A program made the translations under genes and the position numbers. Shown in pieces: positions 1-29,799 of a stretch of 37,500 bases of DNA (position 1 is its first letter; every line of letters begins with the position of its first letter). Location of the stretch: the NCBI GenBank assembly GCA_905221605.1, contig CAJNDS010001446.1, positions 1,426,315 to 1,463,814 of the forward strand, given 5' to 3'. The notes under the pieces were generated by a model. It searched no databases. It saw only the letters and a list, made by a program, of their open reading frames with translations, and had not been told where the DNA came from. Origin of the DNA: Symbiodinium natans. Lineage: Eukaryota; Sar; Dinophyceae; Suessiales; Symbiodiniaceae.

Positions 1-600
1 TGGGGTTTTGGGGTTTTGGGGTTTGTGGGGTTGTGGGGTTTTGGGGTTGTGGGGTTTTGGGGTTTTGGGGTTGTGGGGTTTTGGGGTTTGTGGGGTTTTG
101 GGGTTGTGGGGTTGTGGAGTTTTGGGGTTGTGGGGTTGTGGGGTTGTGGGGTTTTGGGTGGGGGTTGTGGGGGTTGTGGGGTTATGGGGTTTTGGGGTTT
201 GGGGTTTGGGTTTGGGGTTTGGGGTTTTGGGGTTTTGGGGTTTTGGGGTTTGGGGTTTGGGGTTGGGGTTTTGGGGTTGTGGGGTTTTGGGGGGTTGGGG
301 TTTTGGGGGTTTGGGTTGTGGGGTTTTGGGGTTGTGTGGGTTTTGGGTTGTGGGGTTGTGGGGTTTTGGGGTTTGGGTTGTGGGGTTTTGGGGGTTTTGG
401 GGTTTTGGGGTTGTGGGGTTTTGGGGTTTTGGGGTCGTGGGGTCGTGGGGTTTTGGGGTTTTGTTGGGGTTTTGTTGGGATTTTGTTGGGGTTTTGGGGT
501 TTTTGGGGTTTTGGGGTTTTTGGGGCTTTGGGGTTTTGGGGTTATGGGGTTGCAGGGTTTAGGGTTTAAGGTGTAGGGTTTTAGTGCGTGGGGTTTGAGG
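1..600 (+). repeat. Degenerate TTTTGGGG / TTGTGGGG array
   Basis: G4-rich, C-free tract of GGGGTTTT, GGGGTTGT and GGGTTTG units, like hypotrich-ciliate telomere DNA in unit form. It grades into TTTAGGG near 560. The long open frames across it are stop-poor only because of this composition and are not genes. Confidence 0.9.
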
Positions 601-1907
601 GATTCAGGGTGTAAGGTTTCAGTGTTTAGGGTCCCAAAAAGCTTAGGGTTTAGGGTTAGGGGACGTGAGGGCCGTGAGGGCCTGTGGCGAGCCAGCAAAA
701 AAAAAACCTAAACTCCGTGCATTCGGGTTAGGGTTTAGGGTACAGGAAGCTTGAGATTGCTGCTTCAGACCTAAACGGCTTAGGGCTTTCGGACTTTGAA
801 GCTTTCGGGGCTTTAGGGAAGCGCGGGGTTGATCTGACATTGGGAGCCGTCTTGTTCCAAGGGTTTAGGGTTTTAGGGGTTTGGGGTTGAGGGCTGCCCT
901 TTCATGATACAGAGCCGCAACCCCCCTCTCCCCCCCCAAACCTCCCCTAACCCCTAAAAGCCCTAAACCCCCCCCCACACATGCGGCTCGCAGGGTGTCG
1001 GTCGAAGGTGACCTCAGCTGGCGCCGCCCTCCCGAAGGTGGAGGGGGTTCTCCAAGAGGTCTCTACCCTACACCCTAAACCCTAAACCCTAAACCCTAAA
1101 CCCTAAACCCTAAACCCTAAACCCTAAACCCTAAACCCTAAACCCTAAACCCTAAACCCTAAACCCTAAACCCTATAAATTTTAGATCTAGGGCTTAGGG
1201 ACCCTGATCGGTCTAGGGGTCCCCCTCTCACCGAAACCCTACCCCATCCCTAAGCCCGGAACCGAGAACCCTAAAAGACTGACAAGACCTCCCAGAAAGC
1301 CTGAATACCGAACCCCCCCCCCCCTGAACAAGAGAAAGAGAAACAGCCCGAATAGCCCGAACATGCATAGCGTTCCAAAACAACCCCTAACACCTAACAC
1401 CTAGATTACACCTAGCACCTAACACCTAACGCCTAACACCTAGCACCTAACACTTAACACCTAACACCTAACACCTAACACCCAACACCTAACACCTAAC
1501 ACCTACCACCTAGCACCTAACACCTAACACCTAACACCTAAAACCTAAACCCGAAACCCTAAACCCGAAACCCTAAACCCTAATTAAACCCTAAACCATC
1601 ATAGAGAGCGGTTTCCATCGACCGGCAGCTCCCTTTGTAGGCGCCTGGGCCCGGGCTCCGGGCGACACCCGCCTGCGCAGTTCCGCCGGGCGCTCGGGGT
1701 TTTGGGGTTGAGGGTTTATAGGGCTTAGGTTTAGGGGTTTAGGGGTTTAGGGGTTTAGGGGTTTAGGGTTTAGGGTTTAGGGTTTAGGGTTTAGGGTTTA
1801 GGGTTTAGGGTTTGGGGGTTTAGGGCTCAGGGGTTTGGGGGCTTTAGGAGTTTAGGGAGGCAGGGCTCCAGGCGCTTTAGGGTCTTGCGGGTTTGTGGGT
1901 TTAGGGC
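601..1907. repeat. Mixed telomere-like arrays, strand-switching
   Basis: Contains a pure CCCTAAA array (1068-1174), a CACCTAA-type array (1386-1545), a TTTAGGG array (about 1735-1812) and short unique islands (660-840, 970-1066, 1605-1697). The island at 978-1066 is open in one frame (MRLAGCRSKVTSAGAALPKV) but has no donor. No confident gene. Confidence 0.8.
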
Positions 1908-2170
1908 TTGCAGAGTTTGAGGGATGTAAGGATGGACATAGCCTTTTTGCAATTCTGGGTTTCCCGGGGCTCCTGGGCAGTGGGGGTGTTCTTTGAGAAT
2001 CTCGGCTGTTTAGCTTTCCAGGGCATTACGTTTCGAGGGCTCGGACGAAACTTCCGTCCAAGGTTTGTTGCTGTTTCGGTGCAATCTGTTCATGTGTTTG
2101 GGAACTGAGATGGAGGCTCTTGAGGTTCGAATTGAATTTGTTTTCTCTCGACACATGATTCCTGCTTCAG

Positions 2171-2246
2171 TGAGGGCAGATCCATCTTCGTGAGCATCCA
2201 TTCGGGCCAGTCCAGGGCGACCTACTGGGATGATCCGGGCAAGCCC
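2171..2246 (+). CDS. Exon-like island, unknown gene 1
   Basis: Acceptor is CTGCTTCAG|T. It reads EGRSIFVSIHSGQSRATYWD, then DPGKP. The GT donor is AAGCCC|GTGTCG, phase 0, although the frame stays open into the CCCTAAA block at 2272. Phase fits the next island. Confidence 0.45.
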
Positions 2247-2355
2247 GTGTCGAAGCACGATCGGAAATACCACCTAAACCCTAAACCCTAAACCCTAAAC
2301 CCAAAACCCTAAACCCTAAACCCTAAACCCTAAACCCCAAAACGAAAGTTTACAG

Positions 2356-2444
2356 TCGATGAAGGGGATCAAGTGGTGGACTAAGAAACAGCCACGTGAT
2401 GATGAACGAGTGTGGGCAGTCCGTAGCAGCACCTTTGAAAGCGA
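2356..2444 (+). CDS. Exon-like island, unknown gene 1
   Basis: Acceptor is AGTTTACAG|T. It reads SMKGIKWWTKKQPRDDERVW, then AVRSSTFES. It ends AGCGA|GTTTAGGG, so the donor GT would be the first bases of the TTTAGGG array. Family not recognised. Confidence 0.5.
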
Positions 2445-2593
2445 GTTTAGGGTTTAGGGTTTAGGGTTTAGGGTTTAGGGTTAGGGTTTAGGGTTTAGGG
2501 TTTAGGGTTTAGGGTTTAGGGTTTAGGGTTTAGGGTTTAGGGTTTAGGGCTTAGGGTTTAGGGTTTAGGGTTTAGGGTTTAGGGTTTAGGGTT
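2445..2593 (+). repeat. TTTAGGG array
   Basis: About 21 nearly perfect TTTAGGG units with one 6-bp TTAGGG and one CTTAGGG variant. It begins at the candidate donor of the preceding exon-like island. Confidence 0.95.
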
Positions 2594-3111
2594 GGCAATG
2601 ATGCCTTAAGAAGAAAGACCTGTACCCCAAAATCACCCTTACACCTTAAACCCAAAACCCTAATGCTTTAGGATGCTCCTTCACATTCCTGCGGCCCTTA
2701 GACTCCAATGGCTCCAGAGCACCACACCAGGGCTTTAGGGTTTAGAGTTTGGGGTTTCGGGTACAGGGTTTTGGATGTTTAGGGTTTAGGGTTTAGGGTT
2801 TAGGGCTAGGGTTTAGGGTTTAGGGCTCAGGGTTTAGGATGTTTTGGGATGCTTTGGAAATCTCTAGGCTGTTCCTTGGTGTGCTTCCGTGAGGGGAGGT
2901 CCCTAAGCCGAAGCGCCCAAAATCCCCGACAGGAAGACGTCCATGAATGCTGAACTTGAGGATTTAGGGTTTGGGGTTTGGGTTTTGGGGTTTAGGTTTT
3001 GGGTTTTGGGTTTTGGGTTTTGGGTTTTGGGTTTTGGGTTTTGGGTTTAGGGTTTGGGCTTTAGGGTTTAGGGTTTAGGGAGCTCCTGACTGAAGGGACA
3101 CTTCTTCCCAG

Positions 3112-3188
3112 GCTGCTAGCATTGACAGCTGGGCGCCTGAGCCGACGGAGGAAGGTCCAGGCAGGCTGCTCAGGGGCATTCCTTGGAG
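3112..3188 (+). CDS. Exon-like island, unknown gene 1
   Basis: Acceptor is CTTCTTCCCAG|G; donor is TTGGAG|GTTTAGGG, again inside the telomere-like array. Two frames are open (AASIDSWAPEPTEEG... or LLALTAGRLSRRRKV...). The second fits the phase of the preceding island. Confidence 0.5.
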
Positions 3189-4285
3189 GTTTAGGGTTTA
3201 GGATTTAGGGGGCTCGGAAGGGTTCTCTGCGGTTTACGGTTTAGGCTTTTCAGTCAGGTGACCTTTATACCCCTAAGCCCTAAACCGGGGTACTTGGATT
3301 TGGCCTGAACTGCCCAAGCCCTAAACCCAAAAACTTTATCATCCCACTGCAAGTACCCTGCATCTAAAACCCTAAACCAGAAACCCTAAACCCTAAACCC
3401 TAATATACACAGGTAAATACTTAAAATATAAATCGTAAATAAAGAACACACACATATATATATATATATATATACACACAGATACATATTTTCCCTAAAC
3501 CCTAAACCCTTAAACCCTAAACCCTAAACCCTAAACCCTAAACCCATATGTATAAATCTATACATGTACATATATATGTATATACACATATATATATATA
3601 CACATATATATATATATATATATATTATATGTATAAATCTATACATGTACATACAAAAATGGCACTCCTTGGTCCGGGGGGCCTCAGGTCGACTCTGCGC
3701 TTCGCGCCGTGGCCACGGCGGCCCCGCCGGACGCTGAGAGTAGAGCCCGAAACCGCAGACGCTTTTTTAGGGATTTGGGGGTTGTAGGGTTTAGGGTTTA
3801 GGGTTTAGGGTTTGGGGTTTAGGGTTTAGGGTTTAGGGTTTGGGGTTGTCGGGTTTTGGGGTTCAGGGATTTAGGGCTTATAGGGGTTTTGGGGATTTGG
3901 TGCAGGGATTTGGGGTTTTCGGGATTAGGGTTTTTGGGGTCTTCAGAACAGGATCCTGCGGCGCAACCTTTTTTACGGTCTGCTCTCGCCCCAGACTTAT
4001 GCCAGAGGGTTCTTAAGGGAGGGGGGTTCATGGGGGTAGGTACCTAGGGAACTTGAGGGAAGCATAGGGAGCCTTAGGGTTAGACCATACTGGAGACCCT
4101 TCAAAAGGGGCCCGTCGTCTAGGGTTGAAGGGTTGAAGCGTAGGAGGTTTCAACCCTAAACCCTAAACCATGGTTTAGGGTATTTTGGGCTTCAGGAGTG
4201 AGGGTGCTTGGGGTCGGCAAGGGCCCTAATGATACATGGTGGAAAAAGATAGTCCAGATAACACATCATGTGTTGGTGCAAGTGC

Positions 4286-4429
4286 TAAACCCTAAACCCT
4301 AAACCCTAAACCCTAAACCCTAAACCCTAAACCCTAAACCCTAAACCCTAAGCCCTAAACCCTAAACCCTAAACCCTAAACCCTAAACCCTAAACCCTAA
4401 ACCCTAAACCCTAAACCCTAAACCCTAAG
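4286..4429 (-). repeat. CCCTAAA array
   Basis: About 20 perfect heptamers with one CCCTAAG variant, followed directly by the 4430 exon-like island. Confidence 0.95.
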
Positions 4430-4499
4430 AAACTGAAAGACACGGGACATGAAGTAGACTTAGCAGTACGTTCAGCATTACGTGGATTCGATCGTTCAG
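4430..4499 (+). CDS. Exon-like island, unknown gene
   Basis: Sits between a CCCTAAA array ending CCTAAG and the donor TTCAG|GTGCTGG. It reads KLKDTGHEVDLAVRSALRGF then DRS. Third positions are A/T-rich (GAA, GTA, TTA, CGT), unlike other exons here, which hints at a different origin. The frame also stays open to 4550. Not recognised. Confidence 0.4.
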
Positions 4500-4818
4500 G
4501 TGCTGGACATATGGGCGGTCATGTGCAAGGCACGTGGCCTAAGCCCTAAGAGGGCTTAGGGTTTGGGGTTTAGGGTTTAGGGTTTAGGGTTTAGGGTTTA
4601 GGGTTTAGGGTTTAGACCCCCAGCACACCCATTCAAGTCAAAAACCCCTCAAATTCCGCAGGCCGCACCCCCCAAAACCTGAAAGCCCCAAAATCCCAGG
4701 GTGTTTTAGGGCTTTGGGTTGTGGGGCCCCCGACACTGCTCTCCGCAGGATTGTTTCCTCAAATCGTTTTGACGTAGTTAGGGGGGGGCGGAGCCCACGA
4801 CGGTTGCACACCCGAGCC

Positions 4819-24856
<20,038 letters not shown>

Positions 24857-25239
24857 GTGATTCCCAAACCCATGAGTCCTAAGCCGGGGGAGGGAGAGGG
24901 AAAGGGAGAAGAGAGGAGCAAGTGAGGGGAGGAGCGAGAGAAGTGAAAGAGAAGTTCTGGACCAGCCCCAACCCCAAACCCAGAAGCAGACCCGAAACCC
25001 TAAGCCCGGCGGCCTCCCTGGTCTTTCTGGGAGCCTACGAACCCAGCAGCCCTGAAATCCCTAAACCCTACGCACCTTAAACCCAAAACCCTAAGCCCTA
25101 AATCCTAAACCCGAAATCCGAAACCCTAAACCCTAAATCCTAAACCCTAAATCCTAAACCCTAAATCCTGTGCCTCCCTGTGCTCTGGCAACAGCCTGTC
25201 CCCCTTTCCCTCCAACTCCAAGTCAGAGGACATGAGGTA

Positions 25240-25290
25240 GCCCTATAACCCCCTAGATATACCCTTTAAGGGATTGTATAGGGGGATACA
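25240..25290. repeat. Short hairpin repeat related to D
   Basis: TAACCCCCTAGATATACCCTT and AAGGGATTGTATAGGGGGATA form an imperfect inverted repeat with no real loop. GGGGGATACA then recurs in tandem. Confidence 0.5.
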
Positions 25291-25295
25291 GGGGG

Positions 25296-25421
25296 ATACA
25301 CCCTAACCCTAAACCCTAAACCCTAAACCCTAAACCCTAAACCCTAAACCCTAAACCCTAAACCCTAAACCCTAAACCCTAAACCCTAAACCCTAAACCC
25401 TAAACCCTAAACCCTAATCCC
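25296..25421 (-). repeat. CCCTAAA array
   Basis: Eighteen perfect heptamers. Confidence 0.97.
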
Positions 25422-25592
25422 TTCAACGGTCATTCCCTACAAACCAACAGTAAGAAAGAGGACCTGCTTCTTTGGAGAGATGAAGTCGTCAAGGCCATAT
25501 GGGGGTTGCCTAAAAGGGTTTCGGGTTTAGGGTTTGGGGTTTGGGGTTTAGGGTTTAGGTTTTGGGGTTTAGGGTTTGGGGTTTGGGGTTTA

Positions 25593-25697
25593 GGGTTTCT
25601 TCCGAGATTAGGGGTAGCTGATTGGGATCCTGATTTTAAGGGGGTCCTGCTATTTGGAGGATCTATCTTGGGCATCCCCTATTTTCGTAAACCCCCC
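25593..25697 (+). mobile_element. Family B copy 4
   Basis: It contains TTCTTCCGAGATTAGGGGTA, GATTGGGATCCTGATTTTAA, GTCCTGCTATTTGG and CCCCTATTTTCGTAAACCCC, the same order as copy 1. The left end abuts a TTTAGGG/TTTGGGG block. Confidence 0.6.
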
Positions 25698-25948
25698 GAT
25701 GCGCTAATGGCTGTTGGGATTTCTTGTTTTCTTGCTTTTGCGTGTGGGCGTTTGGGGAATTTTGTGGTGTTTTGTGTTCCTTTCGTTTGGGTAGGGTTGA
25801 GGGTTCAGGGTTCAGGGTTTAGGGTTCAGGGTTCAGGGTTCAGGGTGCAGGGTTTAGCGTTCAGGGTTTAGGGTCTAGGGTACCCTCAACGGAGGCGCAC
25901 ATGCACGCTGGGTGGGTCTGCGGTGTTGGGGTTTGGGGTTTGGAGTGG

Positions 25949-26061
25949 ATGATGATGATGATGATGATGAGGAGGAGGAGGAGGAGGAGGAGGAGGAGGA
26001 GGAGGAGGAGGAGGAGGAGGAGGAGGAGGAGGAGGAGGAGGAGGAGGAGGAGGAGGAGGAG
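25949..26061 (+). repeat. GAT/GAG trinucleotide repeat
   Basis: Seven GAT then about thirty GAG triplets. It is open in several frames (polyE, polyR, polyS, polyL), so those frames are not evidence of coding. Confidence 0.97.
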
Positions 26062-26701
26062 CAAATCCGACCCAGAAAGACGCAAAGTTCTGAACCCGAA
26101 GCCCTTACGCCGCCTTCCGCCCCCCGCCCCCCCCCCCACCCCCCTTCCCGCACAGAAGAGGCAAAACACAAGTTCCGATAGCTAACCCCAGACCCCAATC
26201 AGCTCAACAGAAACCCTCGCCCCAGACGTCAACCCTAGCGAAGCCCTAAATCCTAACCCTCAACCCCCCAAACCCCAAACCCGAAACCCGAAACCCTAAA
26301 CCCCAAACCCTAAACCCCAAAGCCCTCAACCCTAAACCCCAAAGCCCAAAACCCTTTAACCCTCCTGACTCGAGGAGCCGGCTGTTGGCACTACTGGGCC
26401 TACTCCTTCGGTGCCCAGGCGTGGCATTGCGCCCCGCCGAAGAGGGGTTTAGGGGGCTAAGGTTTCAGGGTTTCGGGTTTAGGGTTTGGGTTTAGTTTAG
26501 GGTTTAGGGTTAGGGGCTTAGGGCTTAGGGTTTAGGACTTAAGGGTCGTCCAGTCGGCTTTCTCACGTAGCCCGCAGGCTCGGAGTTCCCCCTGACTGGG
26601 ACAGGGCTGACGAGGTCAGGGCTTTCAATTGCGGGCCCAGGCCCCAAAGTTTGGGGTTTAGGGAAGCCGCTCTGTCCCTAAACCCTAAACCCTAAACCAC
26701 C

Positions 26702-26754
<53 letters not shown>

Positions 26755-26830
26755 AACCCTCAAACCCTCAAACCCTCAAACCCTCAAACCCTCAAACCCT
26801 CAAACCCTCAAACCCTCAAACCCTCAAACC

Positions 26831-26869
<39 letters not shown>

Positions 26870-27090
26870 ACCCTATGAACTTTAGGCTTTCAACCGCCAA
26901 AATTGACTTGCCATCCCAGGATCGCTGTGTCTGTTTGACACATTTGCCGAGGAGCCTCGGGGACGGGGGGGGGGGTTAGGGTTTAGGGTTTAGGGTTTGC
27001 TGTAATAGGGCGTAGATGCTGTGAAGGTTAGGATGCAGCAGCGGCTCGAATGCTTCGGCAGGTGCGAAGAGCAGCTCTGGCCCGATTGTG
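26062..27090. repeat. Mixed arrays, no gene recognised
   Basis: CCCCAAA/CCCGAAA, a short unique island (26365-26445), TTTAGGG, then a CCCTCAA/CCCTCAAA array at 26699-26873 in which 7-bp and 8-bp forms occupy separate blocks. An island at 26880-26965 and TTTAGGG follow. Confidence 0.8.
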
Positions 27091-27161
27091 GAGGGCCATC
27101 TAATACTTTTCTCCCACCCCACGCCGTCCGAGGCGGCAAAACCACCCAAACCTATTCCTTT
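27091..27161 (+). repeat. Dispersed repeat C, copy 2
   Basis: GAGGGCCATCTAATACTTTT, CCCACCCCACGCCG and ACCACCCAAACCTATTCCTT match copy 1, with one short insertion (GAGGCGGC region). Confidence 0.65.
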
Positions 27162-27396
27162 TAGGGTTTAGGCCTAAACTCATGACAATCGCTTACTTTG
27201 AAAAAAAAACCTTTCCGTCACTGATGGCCACTTTCTGCCAAGGGAAAGTTTCAGGCCAGGTTCAGCTGCACTGAAATAGAGATGTTTTGAGGGTTTGAGG
27301 CAGGGCCAGGGAGGGGGCCAGGCAGGTAGGGGGGGTCAGGGGGCGGAGGCTAGGGGGGTGGGCAGGAGGGCCCCGCCAGGGGCGGGGGTACCCCCC

Positions 27397-27632
27397 GGCC
27401 AGCGACCTCCAGGGCGAAGTATTTATCAGTAGTGGTTTGCGCCCATCGTGGGTGCTACCGACCTCCAGGCTGCAGGAGGCGACCTGGTTTCGCCGTAGAG
27501 GTCGAAGGGCTTAAGCGGTAGCACCCACGATGGGCCCGGTACCGGAACAGGTTCTCCCGGGGACCAGTACCGGTCCCCTTAATAAGGTAAATACCCTAAA
27601 TTTCAAGATCTTCGCCCTGGAGGTCGCTGGCC
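27397..27632. repeat. Nested foldback (cruciform-capable) element, 236 bp
   Basis: The outer arms 27397-27419 and 27610-27632 are perfect 23-bp inverted repeats. The inner arms 27441-27460 (GCCCATCGTGGGTGCTACCG) and 27516-27535 are perfect 20-bp inverted repeats. The internal spacers contain smaller palindromes (GGGGACC..GGTCCCC). No ORF spans it. It could be a MITE, a foldback transposon or an insertion of one into another. Confidence 0.75.
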
Positions 27633-27658
27633 GTTTCGGGGGGGGCGAGTGAGCACAC

Positions 27659-27700
27659 TTTACACTTTTTGGGATACTATAATCCCCTATAGAGCTGAAA
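27659..27700 (+). repeat. Dispersed repeat D, copy 2
   Basis: TTTACACTTTTTGGGATACT then ATAATCCCCTATAGAGCTGA matches copy 1. It lies just downstream of the foldback structure. Confidence 0.6.
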
Positions 27701-27734
27701 GTGTACACTTTTCTGGGGCTTATGAACTCAACAA

Positions 27735-27807
27735 CTAAGAAGTTGCCCTTTTAAGGAGGAACAATTTTTTTGGGGGGCGGTTCTTAAGCAAATAGTAGTT
27801 TACCCTA
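27735..27807 (-). repeat. Dispersed repeat H, copy 1
   Basis: The reverse complement of TTGCCCTTTTAAGGAGGAAC matches the 29716 end TTGTTCTTCCTTATAAGGGC. GTTCTTAAGCAAATAGTAG recurs at 29680 and 29768. Confidence 0.45.
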
Positions 27808-28160
27808 CGTAAACCCAGGGGGTCAGCGTGATGGGGCCCTAAACCTTAAACCCCAATCAACTTATTTCCGGGATCCTTCCACCAAGGACTTAAGGATCCA
27901 ACCTTTCCAAAAACCCTGAACCCCTCCAAACTCGAGCAACTTTTCCATGTATGGGACTGCGCAAACATATTGGGGTTTAGGGTTTAGGGTTTGAGGATGT
28001 GCGGGTTTGGGCTTTCAGGGTTTGGGGGTTTTGGAGGGTTTGAGGGGGTTTGAGAGCTTTGAGTTTAAAGCTTGGGGCTGTGCGGTTGAGGGCCTTGGGC
28101 TTGTTGACGTCCGTGTGGCCCATTCCCAGGATCGTGCTCTCCGCCTCTAGCACTTGGCAG

Positions 28161-28252
28161 CGGAGACCAAGATCACATCCCGTTCCGTGGGCAAGCGCCG
28201 GCAGACGGCCCCTCGCCTCCTCGACCTCGCGGCCATGGAAAATTCACCCTGA
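28161..28252 (+). CDS. Possible terminal exon, unknown
   Basis: Acceptor is CACTTGGCAG|CG. It reads ETKITSRSVGKRRQTAPRLL then DLAAMENSP and stops at TGA 28250. Basic, no family recognised. Support is only the acceptor, codon choice and the stop. Confidence 0.3.
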
Positions 28253-28422
28253 ACATCCCTAAGCTGTGTTTAGGGCTTAGGGCTTAGGGTTTAGGGTTAA
28301 GGGTTGAGGGTTTAGGCCTAGTTGCACATCCCTAAGCCGGGCTTAGGGTTTGAGGTGCGAGGGGCTACCTCCGGCTGCATTCGCCCGCACGTTCATGCGG
28401 GGATCTCGTCTCTGGAGTGTAG

Positions 28423-28689
28423 TTGGCGATCAAGATACTGCAAACTCGATCTTTCCATTGGGCTGAACCCTCCCAGACCCCCGTCAACCCAGCCCCTGAG
28501 CAACCTCTTCTTGACCGAGACGAACCCACGCAGATAGCTCGCGAAAACGCTCGACCCGGCGCACATAGCCGTATGAGGTGCTCTTTCAACCATGCGGAGG
28601 GAGCCCTAAAGAGCTCTAAACCTCGACATCTGAGAGGTCCAGACATTCTAAGTTCCCAAGACGTGCCCCCCCGGCCCTGGATTTCCTAG
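28423..28689 (+). CDS. Uncertain ORF in unique island
   Basis: An 88-codon frame (MAIKILQTRSFHWAEPSQTP...) in the 28340-28690 island; minus-strand frames of similar length overlap it. No motif or splice signal supports one frame over the others. The island itself is among the longest non-repeat stretches here. Confidence 0.2.
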   Translation: MAIKILQTRSFHWAEPSQTPVNPAPEQPLLDRDEPTQIARENARPGAHSRMRCSFNHAEGALKSSKPRHLRGPDILSSQDVPPRPWIS

Positions 28690-28860
28690 AGCCTCAACGC
28701 CTGAGCCCTAAAGCCTCATCGCCCTAAGCCCTAAGCCCTAAACCGTAAACCGTAAACCGTAAACCCTAAACTCAAGCTTCGGGGAACCAAGCCCGAAACC
28801 CTGCTGAGCTTCCAAGTCCTGCATCCTAGAGCCTTGCGGCTGCATCCCAAGCCTTGCCTT

Positions 28861-28980
28861 GAGGGTTTAGGGTTTAGGGTTTAGGGTTTAGGGTTTAGGG
28901 TTTAGGGTTTAGGGTATAGGGTGTAGGGTGTAGGGTGTAGGGTGTAGGGTGTAGGGTGTAGGGTGTAGGGTATAGGGTTT
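28861..28980 (+). repeat. TTTAGGG then GGGTGTA array
   Basis: Seven TTTAGGG units change abruptly to eight TGTAGGG units. Confidence 0.95.
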
Positions 28981-29431
28981 GGTTTAGGTTCTGATTTTGG
29001 GGCTTAGGGCCCTTTGTGGAGTGCAAGCTCTGGGGTTGTAGGGTTTTCGGCTTTTGTGTTTCAGGGCGTAGGGGTTTTAGGGTGAGTACGTTCCTAAACC
29101 CTACAACCTTGAGCGATGAACCCTGCGCCCTCAACCCTAAACCCCTCAGGAGGCTTTACTTCTTTTTGCTTAATAGCCCCCACCCCCCCCCCCCCAACCC
29201 GCCACCCGCTCTCCCCACCCCCTCCCCCGGCCCCAAACCAAACGAAAAACAGAAAAGCAGAATCATCCCTGAATGGCTCTTATAAGGAGGAACACTGTCT
29301 ATTGAAAACCCTAAACCCTAAACCCTAAGCCCTAAGCCCTAAGCCCTAAACCCGAAACCCGAAACCCTAAACCCCAAAAGCCCCAAACCCATATGCAAAA
29401 TGGTAGTGTAGGGGGCCGCTGTGGCCCAGAA

Positions 29432-29510
29432 GAAGGAGCGCTCCGCTCCTCCCGCTGCCAGGATCTGCCAGCGCAGTTGGCTCAGCGCAGAACCCCACGA
29501 GTTGCTTACT
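29432..29510 (+). CDS. Possible exon fragment before repeat H
   Basis: Reads VAQKKERSAPPAARICQRSW then LSAEPHELL before repeat H starts. The region is compositionally exon-like, but the junctions are unclear. Confidence 0.25.
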
Positions 29511-29790
29511 TCTTCCGTATACGGGCAATATTGGGATTCTTAAAGTTGTATATATATATATATATGTATTTGTTTTTTATGTATATGTTTTTTTTGAAAG
29601 AGTTTCTTTATTTATCAATTATTATTATTATTGTCATTATTGTTATTCTATTGTTCTGTTCTTTTCTTTGGGGTGGGCCGTTTAAGCAAATAGTAGTCTA
29701 CGGGCCGACCAAACGTTGTTCTTCCTTATAAGGGCAATATTGGGATTACGGTCTTTTATCTTTGGGAAGTTCTTAAACAAATAGTAGAAG
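29511..29790. repeat. Repeat H, duplicated cluster
   Basis: TTCTTCCGTATACGGGCAAT then ATTGGGATT (29511) recurs as TTCTTCCTTATAAGGGCAAT then ATTGGGATT (29721). TTTAAGCAAATAGTAG (29683) recurs as CTTAAACAAATAGTAG (29772). Between them lie a (TA)n tract and an ATT/GTTATT-rich stretch. Confidence 0.5.
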
Positions 29791-29799
29791 CAAGGGAGT

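Noticed and set aside
8-576. Three long overlapping open frames (about 180 codons each) rich in G, F, L, W and V
   Set aside because: All three plus-strand frames are open because the TTTTGGGG-type repeat lacks stop words; no coding signature.
978-1066. Open frame with ...KVTSAG.ALPKVEGV, faintly like a heavy-metal-associated domain
   Set aside because: The CxxC metal-binding motif is absent, as are flanking splice signals; too short to call.
25861-26198. PolyE, polyR, polyS and polyL frames
   Set aside because: The same GAG triplet repeat is open in several frames on both strands, with no flanking exon support.
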